A stretch of 64,000 nucleotides of DNA from Terrimonas pollutisoli (lineage in GTDB: Bacteria > Bacteroidota > Bacteroidia > Chitinophagales > Chitinophagaceae), in contig NZ_JARKNA010000007.1 of NCBI RefSeq assembly GCF_029360765.1, positions 127,957 to 191,956 of the forward strand, given 5' to 3'. The notes beneath the pieces are model-generated. The model saw only the letters and a program-made list of their open reading frames with translations. It was not told the origin of the DNA and did not search any database. Shown here piece after piece: positions 43,789 through 53,323 of the stretch. Numbering within the stretch: position 1 is the stretch's first letter; every line of letters starts with the position of its first letter. The position numbers and the translations under genes are program-made.

Positions 43789-45456
43789 TTATTTCGGATT
43801 CTTTACCGGTGCGCTGCCAGCCGAAGGTGGATTATATACCAATTCATTGTCCGGAACATCCCAATAATCCAGGAAATTGTATTCAATAGTTGCATTGGTA
43901 TTCACTGCACCGCTACCGGTGATCACTACCGCACCTGTTCTTCCACCGCCTTCTGATACAGGGTTAATAATTCCCCAACGACGTGCATCATAGAAGGATA
44001 ATCCAATAAAAGGCAAGGCCACCCTTCTTTCTCTTCTTAATTCTTCTTTGGCTTCCGTCAATGTAAGGCCCGTACCACTAACAGCAGACAATCCTGCACC
44101 CTGCGAATTACGCACTGCATCTATAAGCGCCAATCCTGCATCTATACTGCCTGTATAAATCAAAGCTTCAGCTTTCATCAATTCATTTTCTTCGAAGCTG
44201 CCGGCAAGAAAAGTTTCCTCGCCACCCGCATCTGTATTTGTATACACCTTAACCCCTGCAAGACCGGTGCCCTTATTGATTAACCGGTAACGGGTGTTAA
44301 ACACATGTCCCCGGTCACCGTTGCCAATCCATGTAACTGTTTGTGCTACATTATTGGCAAGACGTTTATCTCCTGGTTTAAAATCCTGTACTAAACGTTC
44401 ACTTAATTTATAGGTATTACCCCCGGCCAATGCACTTTGAACTTTGGAAGCTACAGTGCCGCTGGTGGCAGAAAGAAAATCACCTGCGGTATTTGACCTT
44501 CCTGTAAATACTTTATCAGTGGCCAGAACACCATCATTGGTGAGAGTAAGAATAGAAGTCCACTGGTCCGCCGTCATAGTAGCAACCGGTGTGTTTACTA
44601 ATATGTTCCTTGCTTTTAAGGTATTAATATTTCTTTTCCACATATCAGTGGTTAAAATGCCACCTTTACCCACCTGGCAAAAACTTGGGATCAATTTACC
44701 CAATACTTCATTATAAGCCGTAACAGTTGTAACGGTATTTAAAGCGGCCGTTGCTAAATCAAGTACCCTATTCGATTCTGATATAATGGCTTCTTTAGTT
44801 ACATAATTAGCATTGGTTTTACCTGCGGTATTATTAACAATTGCACCATCTGAATTATTAATTACACCTGCGTAATAAATAGACCCGATACGGGCATAAG
44901 CAAATCCCTTCCACCAATAGGCCCATGCCTGGATGGTAGCTTTTTTTGTTGCTGCTTCTGACAAGAAGCTGGTTTTTTCAACAGTATATAATATAGTGTT
45001 GCAGGCATTGATCATGGAATACATATAAGCCCACTCATAATAAAGCGTATTTTGTCCCTGGTTACTGTTGAAATTAACAACATTGCGGACTAACGCCTTT
45101 TGTGTATTAGGTGAATTGGGATTAAGCACTACAGTACCATTATCAAGAGTAACTTTATCAGGGCAACCTATCTGGTTAATAAATGCATTGGCAGCCTCCA
45201 CTTGTATGGCATCCCCCATCATTTCATGAAAACCAATAGCCCCAGACCAGAAAAACCCATAAACACCGTCTGAATATTTAAGGTCCCTGAACCCATTTCT
45301 ATAAATACCTCCCTGAGCCAGAGCAATAGTACCCGCTTCGGTGATAGCACTTTCAGGAATAGGTTGATTCGGATTTTTTACTTCTAATTGTTTTTTGCAG
45401 GAAATAATACTGCTAAAAAGTATTGTTGCAAAAAATATAATTTGTATTTTTTTCAT
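43789..45456 (-). CDS. SusD/RagB-family outer-membrane lipoprotein
   Basis: A 555-residue surface lipoprotein with lipobox ending at C20 and the SusD helical TPR-like fold. The late motif E-L-R-R-E-R-R-V-A-L-P-F-I-G-L-S-F-Y-D-A-R-R-W-G is characteristic. SusD proteins act as lids that hand substrate to a SusC barrel. It follows susC by 19 bases. The ligand cannot be read from sequence and no glycosidase lies next to it; an oligosaccharide or peptide is possible. Confidence 0.9.
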   Translation of the reverse strand: MKKIQIIFFATILFSSIISCKKQLEVKNPNQPIPESAITEAGTIALAQGGIYRNGFRDLKYSDGVYGFFWSGAIGFHEMMGDAIQVEAANAFINQIGCPDKVTLDNGTVVLNPNSPNTQKALVRNVVNFNSNQGQNTLYYEWAYMYSMINACNTILYTVEKTSFLSEAATKKATIQAWAYWWKGFAYARIGSIYYAGVINNSDGAIVNNTAGKTNANYVTKEAIISESNRVLDLATAALNTVTTVTAYNEVLGKLIPSFCQVGKGGILTTDMWKRNINTLKARNILVNTPVATMTADQWTSILTLTNDGVLATDKVFTGRSNTAGDFLSATSGTVASKVQSALAGGNTYKLSERLVQDFKPGDKRLANNVAQTVTWIGNGDRGHVFNTRYRLINKGTGLAGVKVYTNTDAGGEETFLAGSFEENELMKAEALIYTGSIDAGLALIDAVRNSQGAGLSAVSGTGLTLTEAKEELRRERRVALPFIGLSFYDARRWGIINPVSEGGGRTGAVVITGSGAVNTNATIEYNFLDYWDVPDNELVYNPPSAGSAPVKNPK

Positions 45457-45475
45457 TGTCTTATCGTTTTAATTG

Positions 45476-48400
45476 TTAGAAGCCTACATTTATTCCTACC
45501 TGGTAAGACCTGAGATTGGGTACTGTATTATGATCCACACCCCTGTCAAAAGCAGAATTACTGGTTCCGGAACTTATTTCAGGGTCGAAACCTGTGTATT
45601 TTGTAAAGGTCACCAGGTTGCGGGCCATCAACACAAGCTGCAATCGTTGGATCAAAGGGCTGTTAATGATTTTTGCCAGGTCATACGCAACAGAAAGGTT
45701 TCTTAACCTTAAAAAAGACGCATCCTCATAAAAATAGTTCTTGGTACCATTAGCTTGCACCTGTGCATAAACGCCGCGGTAAAAAGCTGTGTAAGCGCCG
45801 GTCTGCCCATCTATTGTTACCGGGTCGGCATAATCTCTATGGATACCATCCCTGTACATCCATTCTTTTGTCTGGTTATACAAGTGACTGCCATATACCC
45901 AATCCCACTGCATGGAAAGAATAAGATTGTTTTCAAAGCTCACATCATTAATAAAGGACATATTAAACTTTGGATTAGGATCACCAAAGCTTACTTTCCC
46001 CGGTGTTACAAATGGTTGTTTTGTTGCTTTATCAACCACCCAGCCATTGCTGGCTACGGTATAGTTAGCCTGCAAATTTTTAGCTATGTAAGGATTGCCG
46101 CCCGGATCTAACTGGTCCACCGCATGAAGTAATAAGTTTCCATACAACTGGCCGATTTTTTCTCCGGCTTTCAACACATAATTACTGCTGCCGGCATTTG
46201 ATAATACTACTATTTCTGTTCCACCCTTAACAGAAGTGATTTTTGAGCTCTGTTTACTGAAATTGCTGGTAAAACCCCAGGTGATATTTTTGCTTTTTAA
46301 TACATTAGTATTCAAAGAAGCCTGAAACCCGGTGGAGGCTAAACCAAATGCATTATCTCTAATTGTACCGATTCCTGTGCTAGCCGGAAGGTCAACATTA
46401 TATATAGCATTATCTGTACTGCGGTCCCAATAAGTAGCTGAAATATTAATACTACTTAACCAAGCCCCTTTCAGTCCCCGAAAGGTCATATCCGTACCTA
46501 TTTCAAATTCTTTTGAAACTTCTACGTCAAGGTTAGGATTAGGATTGCTTGTTGGAAATGTAAATGCGACATTAGAACCTAAGTTAACTGTATTGAGAAC
46601 TAAGTAGCGGTCAAAAGGCCTTGGCTGAATACCTGCTTCTCCATACGCTGCCCTTAATTTAAACTCGGATAAAACGTTACCCATTTTGCCATCTTTCCAA
46701 AAACCAAAAGAAGAAAGCCGGAGATATGCGTCGCCGCGGGGGAAAGTAAAAGGTTTTGAACCACCACCAAATGCAGAAGAGTAGTCACTTCTGATACCTC
46801 CTGAAATACCCGCAATTTCGCCATATTCAAAACGCTGGTTTGCCAAATAACCATAGGTAACAAATGGTTCAGTATAGTCAGACTGGATACGGTAAGTAAC
46901 CATCTGGCTGGCGGTATATGGGGTATAAAAAGGGGCGTCAGCACCCCAGGTAATATATTGCTTGAATACGTTTTTACGATAGTCGAAAGCAAATAATGTC
47001 GTTGTTTTTATGGGAATATTAATATTGAAATCTTGCTTAAAATCTGTATTAAAAGTGGCAGTACTTATAAAATTCTGGAAGGTGGTTCTGTACCTGAAAT
47101 TATCAATTGAACCGGACGTCCCTACTGATGGTGTGGGTGCATAATTTCCTGTCCACCACCGGGTGCCCCAGAATTTTGCGCTGGCATTATCGTCCTGCGG
47201 CTTTACATCATAAATAACATCCTGTGTCTGGTGGTTTAAACCATACTTCACATCTAACTCGACAAACCGCATAGGTTTGTAATTAAGATTGAAATTCTGA
47301 ACGACATCAATTTTATTATCCAGGTTGCTGGAGTATTGAGTCCTGTAATTGGGGTTATACCCGTTAACGCCTGTAGCATCGCCAAAATAATAGCCATAAT
47401 TTCCATCGGGCATTTGGTAATCATAGTTGGCAAATGGCCTGGAGTTGTTTAAGGCAAAAATGATACCCCTGCCGGTGGCATCGTTTAAAGTATTCCTGGT
47501 ATATACTAATTGGGTAATGCTCCTGAACTTTAAATTTTTTGCCAACTCAACACCAAGATTCGAAAGCAGGTTGGAACGGGAATATTTTCCATTATTTCTG
47601 AATGTGCTGGTTTGCCTGTTATCAGAAACGGCGAAACTGAAATCCATTTTTTCCTTTGCACCTGAAATAGTAATGGAATTATTAGTGGTATAGGCTGTTT
47701 CAAAAAACATTTTATAGTGGTCATAATACTGCAGGTTTTTATCATAGAGTTTGCTGGTTGTTGTAGTTGGGTCAACCAGGTTCACCTGTACGTTTTCCCT
47801 GTAGACACTGATAGCAGGATCCAACGCAATAAGGTTTCCTGAAGAGGCAATTACTTCTCCGTTTGCATTGGTTGTAAAAGGATGCAGGCGGGCTTTGCTT
47901 ACATCCCCTTCGTTTAACATAGTGTTCATCGAAGCATTGGAAGAAATATCAATCCTTATTTTTCCGGCTTTCCCTTTTTTAGAAAACAACTGAATGACCC
48001 CATTGGCTCCTTGCGCACCATATATAGTGGCAGCCGCTGCTCCCTGAACAACTTCAATTCTTTCTATACCGCTTAAGTCAAGCGAATTCAGATCCGTTGC
48101 CCTTACTTCGAGACCGTCTAATAAGATCATGGGAGAGGTACCCCGGTTAATAGTATTGATACCCCGTAGCAAAATATTTGTGGGTCTGCCGGGTGAGCCA
48201 TTCGTACTGCTGATTTGAGCCCCGGCAATTTTACCTACCAGCGCCTGGTCAACAGAAGCCGTCGGCGCCGATGGCAGTTTATCGGCAGAAATTGATTCAA
48301 CAGAAATACCCAACTTCTTTTTACTTGTTGCAATGCCCGTACCTGTAACCACCACCTCACTCAATGCCTGGCTACCTTCTTTCAGCGCAATACTAAGTAA

Positions 48401-48664
48401 TCCAGAACTACCTACAGCCACTTCCTGCTGATCAAAACCTACACTGGAAACAACCAGTTTAGCACCGGGTTTTACCTTCATTTTAAATCCACCGTTGGTA
48501 TCTGTGACCGTGCCTGACCTCGAGCCTTTTTCCTGCACCGTGGCTCCCGGAATAGGAAGATCTTTACTGTCTGTTACTTTACCGGAAATTTCTACTGTTT
48601 GCGTCCATGCTGTTTGCACAATACATAGCATGCTGCAAACCGTGACGATTAGCAGTTTTCTCAT
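45476..48664 (-). CDS. SusC/RagA-family TonB-linked outer-membrane protein
   Basis: A 1062-residue receptor. Residues 1-21 are a signal peptide. A carboxypeptidase-like beta domain (about 23-105) is followed by a plug with the SusC-specific phrase SSTNGSPGRPTNILLRGINT, then a 22-strand barrel that ends in VGINVGF. With the adjacent SusD it forms a nutrient-import complex driven by TonB. No ECF sigma/anti-sigma pair or hybrid two-component regulator sits next to it, so control is not obvious. Confidence 0.92.
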   Translation of the reverse strand: MRKLLIVTVCSMLCIVQTAWTQTVEISGKVTDSKDLPIPGATVQEKGSRSGTVTDTNGGFKMKVKPGAKLVVSSVGFDQQEVAVGSSGLLSIALKEGSQALSEVVVTGTGIATSKKKLGISVESISADKLPSAPTASVDQALVGKIAGAQISSTNGSPGRPTNILLRGINTINRGTSPMILLDGLEVRATDLNSLDLSGIERIEVVQGAAAATIYGAQGANGVIQLFSKKGKAGKIRIDISSNASMNTMLNEGDVSKARLHPFTTNANGEVIASSGNLIALDPAISVYRENVQVNLVDPTTTTSKLYDKNLQYYDHYKMFFETAYTTNNSITISGAKEKMDFSFAVSDNRQTSTFRNNGKYSRSNLLSNLGVELAKNLKFRSITQLVYTRNTLNDATGRGIIFALNNSRPFANYDYQMPDGNYGYYFGDATGVNGYNPNYRTQYSSNLDNKIDVVQNFNLNYKPMRFVELDVKYGLNHQTQDVIYDVKPQDDNASAKFWGTRWWTGNYAPTPSVGTSGSIDNFRYRTTFQNFISTATFNTDFKQDFNINIPIKTTTLFAFDYRKNVFKQYITWGADAPFYTPYTASQMVTYRIQSDYTEPFVTYGYLANQRFEYGEIAGISGGIRSDYSSAFGGGSKPFTFPRGDAYLRLSSFGFWKDGKMGNVLSEFKLRAAYGEAGIQPRPFDRYLVLNTVNLGSNVAFTFPTSNPNPNLDVEVSKEFEIGTDMTFRGLKGAWLSSINISATYWDRSTDNAIYNVDLPASTGIGTIRDNAFGLASTGFQASLNTNVLKSKNITWGFTSNFSKQSSKITSVKGGTEIVVLSNAGSSNYVLKAGEKIGQLYGNLLLHAVDQLDPGGNPYIAKNLQANYTVASNGWVVDKATKQPFVTPGKVSFGDPNPKFNMSFINDVSFENNLILSMQWDWVYGSHLYNQTKEWMYRDGIHRDYADPVTIDGQTGAYTAFYRGVYAQVQANGTKNYFYEDASFLRLRNLSVAYDLAKIINSPLIQRLQLVLMARNLVTFTKYTGFDPEISSGTSNSAFDRGVDHNTVPNLRSYQVGINVGF

Positions 48665-49175
48665 GTGATTTTTTGTTTTGGTGAATAAATAAAATCCGGA
48701 GTATCACTTAGCCTGCTGATACTTCAGATTTCTATAATAGCTTCTCACGGGAACAATAAACCTGTCCCGGCATAATTATTTTTACCAGATTTTTTTAGTA
48801 GCTAACAAATACGATCCCTGCCCGGCGTTTTATTCATTTTGCCAGGAATGAGGATCAGTGCAAGCATTTAGCAAGGATAAGTTCTATGGCGTTTTGCTCG
48901 TTAGCGGGAATGATTATTATATGTGCAGCTCATCGTTGTACCGGGCGAATGCCCTATAAAAAAATATTACTTCTTACTAAATAATAAATGAGGCAAGTGC
49001 AGATGAAGATACAAAACGAATAGACATACTGAAAAAAAATTTCACGATTTCATAACGGCCATCTCTCTTTATTGAATTTTATGTTCAAAAGTTCTATCAA
49101 AATCTTTTTCAAAAGATTTACTTTGTTACTTACTGCGTCATTCAGAAATTTCTGAATTAGTAAGTGCTTGTTTTT
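48665..49175. other. 511-base gap upstream of susC
   Basis: No gene is supported. It must hold the susC promoter (leftward). A perfect 18-bp palindrome, ATTCAGAAATTTCTGAAT (49140-49157), flanked by ACTTACT and AGTAAGT, lies 19 bases past the KirBac stop and may form its transcription end. I saw no convincing TTG-N19-TAnnTTTG pair. Confidence 0.5.
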
Positions 49176-50144
49176 TTAAGACTCGTCATTGTACAGTTTA
49201 CGGTAACTGCTGAGTTTATCCAGCTCAAGTATTGTAGTCTTTCCATCCTCGCTTTCGTGATACATGGTCGCAAATTTTGCATCGAAGATTATTTCATCGT
49301 AAGTATAAGAAGTACGCTGAATAACCGTAGTGGAATACACATCATCAAAGCCTCCCACTTGTACATATATTTCTACATCCGCTGCCCGATAATCTTCTTC
49401 TGTTAATCCCAATAAAGGGCTATTTTCATCAATAGGATGCACTACGGTCCAGTTCATCATCAGCGTATCTACCCGGCTTCTTTCCAATGGCAGTTCATAA
49501 AACTTATAACTCAGTTTTTCATTTTCCTGCACCTGCAACGCCAAATTCACTTTTATCACAGCATCTGTAAGATTATGATTGTCCTTATAAGATGCAATGC
49601 GAAACATCAGCGCCTTTTTATCCTGGTAAGGCGCTATCAATGCATGATCGCTAAAGGCAATATGCGATTTGGGCCTGGCAAATCTTCCATAAATAAGACC
49701 CGTGGCTACAGCAAATGAAAGAAAACCACCCATGGCTTCGATAGCAGCCACCATATTGGCAGCATCACCAACAGGATTCACCCGTCCATATCCCACCGTG
49801 GTAAAAGTTTCTGCACTAAAAAAATAAAGCTCTTTAAATTCCTGCCAGTCATTAGAAGCAATGATTCCGGTAAAACCACTTGCGCCGATCAAGTAATAAA
49901 TGATTGCAAAAAACAAATTGATAGTAAGAAAAAACAAAACAATTACCGTAACGAATTTCCATAGCGGCATATTCAGCATGGTATGAAAAAGACTAAACCT
50001 GTCCCAAGCCGAAACACCGGTTTTTTTAAGATTATAGCTGCCGTCGCGGTTGATAAAACGGCCGCCAAAACTGTTTACATTGGTTCCAAAACCAGTATCG
50101 TTGTTGGTTCTCGAAAAGGGATTGATTCGCTTCAGTACAGACAT
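49176..50144 (-). CDS. Inward-rectifier potassium channel (KirBac type)
   Basis: A 322-residue channel. Two membrane helices (about 63-87 and 130-152) flank the pore loop with the selectivity filter T116-V-G-Y-G120. The C-terminal half is the beta-rich cytoplasmic Kir domain, with FRIASYKDNHNLTDAVIKVNLALQ. It conducts K+. The N-terminus has the RFINRDGSYNL slide-helix-type region typical of Kir channels. Confidence 0.92.
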   Translation of the reverse strand: MSVLKRINPFSRTNNDTGFGTNVNSFGGRFINRDGSYNLKKTGVSAWDRFSLFHTMLNMPLWKFVTVIVLFFLTINLFFAIIYYLIGASGFTGIIASNDWQEFKELYFFSAETFTTVGYGRVNPVGDAANMVAAIEAMGGFLSFAVATGLIYGRFARPKSHIAFSDHALIAPYQDKKALMFRIASYKDNHNLTDAVIKVNLALQVQENEKLSYKFYELPLERSRVDTLMMNWTVVHPIDENSPLLGLTEEDYRAADVEIYVQVGGFDDVYSTTVIQRTSYTYDEIIFDAKFATMYHESEDGKTTILELDKLSSYRKLYNDES

Positions 50145-50214
50145 AAATGATAATTGTATTAAACAACAAAATAGAAAAAAACAAGTTCGCTTTTCTTCGT
50201 TACATCAATGAAGG

Positions 50215-50222
50215 TATATTTG
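50215..50222 (+). promoter_or_regulatory. TATATTTG box four bases before a start codon
   Basis: An exact TAnnTTTG match ends four bases before the ATG at 50227, the same spacing as at 16726-16733. Use of this box would place +1 on or next to the start codon. Confidence 0.4.
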
Positions 50223-50226
50223 GTTT

Positions 50227-50916
50227 ATGAAATTAAAAGTATTGCTGACGGGTGCGACGGGTATGGTGGGTGAAGGTGTATTGCATGAATGTCTGCAACA
50301 TGAGCAGGTTGAAAAAATATTGGTGATCAATCGCAGGTCTTGTGGTGTGCAACATCCCAAACTGGAAGAGATCATACACGAAGATTTTTTTGATATCAAT
50401 CCTATAGCAGACCAATTGGCCGGCTATACTACCTGTCTTTTTTGCCTGGGTGTTTCTTCCGTTGGAATGAAAGAATCCGACTATCATCGCCTCACCTACA
50501 CACTTACTTTATCTTTTGCTGAAACAGTAGTGAAAAAAAATCCTGCTATGGTGTTTTGTTACATCTCGGGTCGCGGTACAGACAGCACAGAAAAAGGCAG
50601 GCTGATGTGGGCGAGGGTTAAAGGCAAGACAGAAAATGATTTAATGACACTGCCCTTCAAAAATGTCTATGCTTTCAGGCCGGGGTACATGCACCCGACA
50701 AAAGGATTAAAAAACACCTTGAAAGGGTACAAATATTTGGGCTGGTTGTATCCATTTCTCAGAGTCTTTTTCCCGAAGTCCGTGTCAACCCTGAAGGAGC
50801 TTGGGCTGGCCATGATCCGGGTTGGACTGAATGGATACTCAAAAAACATCATCGAAGTAAAAGATATCGTACAACTGGCAAGAGAAAACATAGCCGCCAG
50901 TGTTCCAACAAAGTAA
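50227..50916 (+). CDS. NAD(P)-binding epimerase-like protein
   Basis: A 229-residue Rossmann protein. The nucleotide-binding motif is T-G-A-T-G-M-V-G-E-G (8-17). A short-chain-dehydrogenase-like centre with CYISGRGTDSTEKGRLMWARVKGKTEN follows. It is shorter than sugar epimerases and resembles the atypical group often called NAD-dependent epimerase/dehydratase-like. Substrate unknown. The GNAT gene follows after 15 bases, probably on the same transcript. Confidence 0.75.
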   Translation: MKLKVLLTGATGMVGEGVLHECLQHEQVEKILVINRRSCGVQHPKLEEIIHEDFFDINPIADQLAGYTTCLFCLGVSSVGMKESDYHRLTYTLTLSFAETVVKKNPAMVFCYISGRGTDSTEKGRLMWARVKGKTENDLMTLPFKNVYAFRPGYMHPTKGLKNTLKGYKYLGWLYPFLRVFFPKSVSTLKELGLAMIRVGLNGYSKNIIEVKDIVQLARENIAASVPTK

Positions 50917-50931
50917 ATTGGCAAAACCCGA

Positions 50932-51399
50932 ATGAATAAAGTCGTTACCATAAAAAAAGTCTCACCTGGCTCTGCAGAAGCGCAATTGATGTCGGCTGCC
51001 TTGTGGGAGGAAATTCAAAGCCGCTATGGTTTCGAAGCTCCCAATCCATTCGACGTTGCTTCATTTGCGGCTGGCAATGCCGGTTTTTGGATTGCCAGCG
51101 ATGCTGCTGACAAACCGGTGGGCAGCATTGCCATTGCACCATTAAACAACACCGAAAGTGAAATCGATATGATGTATGTTTCACCTGGCTACCGTGGTTG
51201 TGGCATTGCTCAAAAACTAATGGCAGCTGCTGTAAAGCATGCAAAAGAAAATAATTTCATCCTGCTAAAACTCAGGGCAGGTGCTCCTCAACCCGAAGCA
51301 CTTCGTTTTTACGAAAAGGAGGGATTTACCCGAATCCCCGCATTCGGTAAATGGGTGGACGATTCTACGGCTATCTGTTTTGAAAAAAAGATTGGCTAA
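50932..51399 (+). CDS. GNAT-family N-acetyltransferase
   Basis: A 155-residue acyltransferase with the acetyl-CoA loop V-S-P-G-Y-R-G-C-G-I-A (R/Q-x-x-G-x-G/A type) at about 83-93 and the closing LRFYEKEGFTRIPAF strand. It transfers an acetyl group from CoA; the acceptor is unknown. It seems to be co-transcribed with the epimerase-like gene. Confidence 0.85.
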   Translation: MNKVVTIKKVSPGSAEAQLMSAALWEEIQSRYGFEAPNPFDVASFAAGNAGFWIASDAADKPVGSIAIAPLNNTESEIDMMYVSPGYRGCGIAQKLMAAAVKHAKENNFILLKLRAGAPQPEALRFYEKEGFTRIPAFGKWVDDSTAICFEKKIG

Positions 51400-51788
51400 T
51401 CATAATACCAGTTTATATCCTGCCACGGTAATTTATTTACGGACGTCAATCTGTACCTGCATTAAGGCTGCCAACTATCGAAAATTTTCGATCGTATTCA
51501 TCAGCCAGCCGTCAAAGCAGGAGCAAATCTCACCGGGTAAATACTCCCAGGCGAGTATGAATCCCGCCCTTATTTCAACGTTTTTCCAAGTGCATACACC
51601 TATAAAATTTTTCTATACCCCATTAGAATCATGGGGAGCCTGCTGATGCTAAAATTTAGTAAACTTTAATAATCAACACTTTATTTTCAATATAGCAACT
51701 TTTCAAAAAAAATTGCAGAAAATACTATGACAACTGCGAAGTTTTACCTTGTTTTACCTTCGATTTGATCACGTACTAAATCCAAACT
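51400..51788. other. 389-base gap before a T9SS protein gene
   Basis: No gene is supported; a 121-codon ORF that begins inside the GNAT gene has no family features. The last 50 bases are T-rich and contain TACCTTCG, one base from a TAnnTTTG box, about 25 bases before the ATG at 51789. Confidence 0.45.
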
Positions 51789-52772
51789 ATGAAACTAACT
51801 GTACACACAATTTTAGCTATTACCTTCTCCTTATTCAGCAACAACTCCTTTTCACAGGTCAGTATTCAGTCTACCAAAGGTTATAGCGTAAACGTTTATG
51901 TGGAGCCGGTAGCCCTCGTTATCAATGCAAAAAGTTGCCCGTCGGGATATAATTACAATCTTCTCCTGAACTACGTTATTACTTATACTGGTAGCAATAT
52001 TCCCAAAAATCTTCATACCCTGCAGGGCACTGTTACCAATAGCTCAGTATCGCATTCTTTTAAGCTCCCTAATAAACAAGGAACAGGCTCAGTAGTTTCC
52101 CACTCTAATGTATGGAGAACTGTCAGTGATTGTGCCACTGCTACACTCAGTACTATGTCACTAAAAACAATAAATATTGAAATAGAAGGTGACGGTATTA
52201 GTCATCAGGTTGTTTCCTATGCTTTTGCCGGTATTCTCCCGGTAAAGATGGTTAGTTTTTCGGCCGTGCCCGAACAGCAAAAAGTGAAGCTGCAATGGCA
52301 AACAGCCACGGAGATCAATAATGATTTTTTTACGGTAGAGCGTTCCGCAGGTAATAATGAATGGACTGCTATTAAGACCGTAAAGGGTGCAGGAAACTCA
52401 GCGGAAGAAAAAAACTATGAAGTATATGACAATGCCCCTGTAACAGGCACCCTGCACTACCGCATTAAACAAACTGATCACGATGGGAAGACAAGTTATT
52501 CAGAAACCAGGACGGTAAAATATGTTTCTGCTTCGAACAGCGTATCTCTTTACCCGGTTCCCAACACTGGCAATACGATTAGCATGACCGGTATCACCGA
52601 TTACAAAAATTACGAGCTGGCATTATTAAACACCGCAGGAAACTTACTTTACACTACTGTCATTTCAAAAACCAGTGTTGAATTACCTTCTTTGCCAAAA
52701 GGCATCTATTTTATCCGAATCACCAACAAGCTGACAGCAGAAGCCACCAACCTTCGCTATGTCAAAATTTGA
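51789..52772 (+). CDS. Secreted T9SS-sorted protein, unknown function
   Basis: A 327-residue protein with a signal peptide (about 1-22). The first half (23-150) is beta-rich, with a likely disulfide between the cysteines in KSCPSGYN and SDCATAT. A central region with LPVKMVSFSAVPEQQKVKLQWQTATEINNDFFTVERS is the common linker domain of T9SS proteins. The end (about 250-327) is a type A sorting domain with YPVPNTGN and YVKI. It is exported through the type IX pathway; its role is unknown. Confidence 0.8.
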   Translation: MKLTVHTILAITFSLFSNNSFSQVSIQSTKGYSVNVYVEPVALVINAKSCPSGYNYNLLLNYVITYTGSNIPKNLHTLQGTVTNSSVSHSFKLPNKQGTGSVVSHSNVWRTVSDCATATLSTMSLKTINIEIEGDGISHQVVSYAFAGILPVKMVSFSAVPEQQKVKLQWQTATEINNDFFTVERSAGNNEWTAIKTVKGAGNSAEEKNYEVYDNAPVTGTLHYRIKQTDHDGKTSYSETRTVKYVSASNSVSLYPVPNTGNTISMTGITDYKNYELALLNTAGNLLYTTVISKTSVELPSLPKGIYFIRITNKLTAEATNLRYVKI

Positions 52773-52809
52773 TTTCTTAGAAATCGTTCCCGTTCCACCA
52801 AGACAAATC

Positions 52810-52837
52810 AAGGGTCTCTTTCCAGAGATCCTTTTTT
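52810..52837 (+). terminator. Terminator after the T9SS gene
   Basis: AAGGGTCTCT with AGAGATCCTT, 4-base loop, then six T. Confidence 0.85.
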
Positions 52838-52912
52838 GTTATAATGAATAGCAAGATTTCTAAACCCCGCCGGTTCACCGCATTTTAGTTTTGTCAATAA
52901 ATTAGAAATAAC

Positions 52913-53320
52913 ATGAAAGAGCATTTATTGACAACACTGGAAAACTCAAAAAACTACACCCTGGCAGTAGCGGAAGCAATGCCTGAAAAAAACTATTCCT
53001 TCAAACCTGCTGCTCCCGTCTGGAGTTTCTTAGAACAATTACACCATATCGGCTATGGCATTAGCTGGTGGCAGGATAATTACATTCTAGGTGTAAAAAC
53101 AGATTGGTCACCTACTGCCGTAAGCAAAGACAAAAAAGAAGTGATAGACTATCTCCATAAAAATTATGATAGCCTAAAGCAATTAATAACAAAAGGTGAA
53201 GTGGATGAAAATTTCATCAAAGGATTCCAGGCAACAATAGACCATATCACGCATCATCGCGGACAAGCAATCGCCTACCTTCGTTGCAATGGGATTAATG
53301 CCCCTGAATATGTTTTTTGA
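52913..53320 (+). CDS. DinB-family protein
   Basis: A 135-residue four-helix-bundle protein with the metal histidines in L-H-H-I-G-Y-G and H-I-T-H-H-R-G-Q-A. DinB proteins bind a metal and include thiol-dependent transferases; this one's reaction is unknown. A TAGTTTTG box (TAnnTTTG type) lies at 52886-52893. The stop is four bases from the stop of the convergent sigma-factor gene. Confidence 0.85.
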   Translation: MKEHLLTTLENSKNYTLAVAEAMPEKNYSFKPAAPVWSFLEQLHHIGYGISWWQDNYILGVKTDWSPTAVSKDKKEVIDYLHKNYDSLKQLITKGEVDENFIKGFQATIDHITHHRGQAIAYLRCNGINAPEYVF

Positions 53321-53323
53321 TGT

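Noticed and set aside
51281..51646. 121-codon ORF overlapping the GNAT gene end
   Set aside because: Different frame from the GNAT gene, no family features, and most of it lies in AT-rich non-coding sequence.
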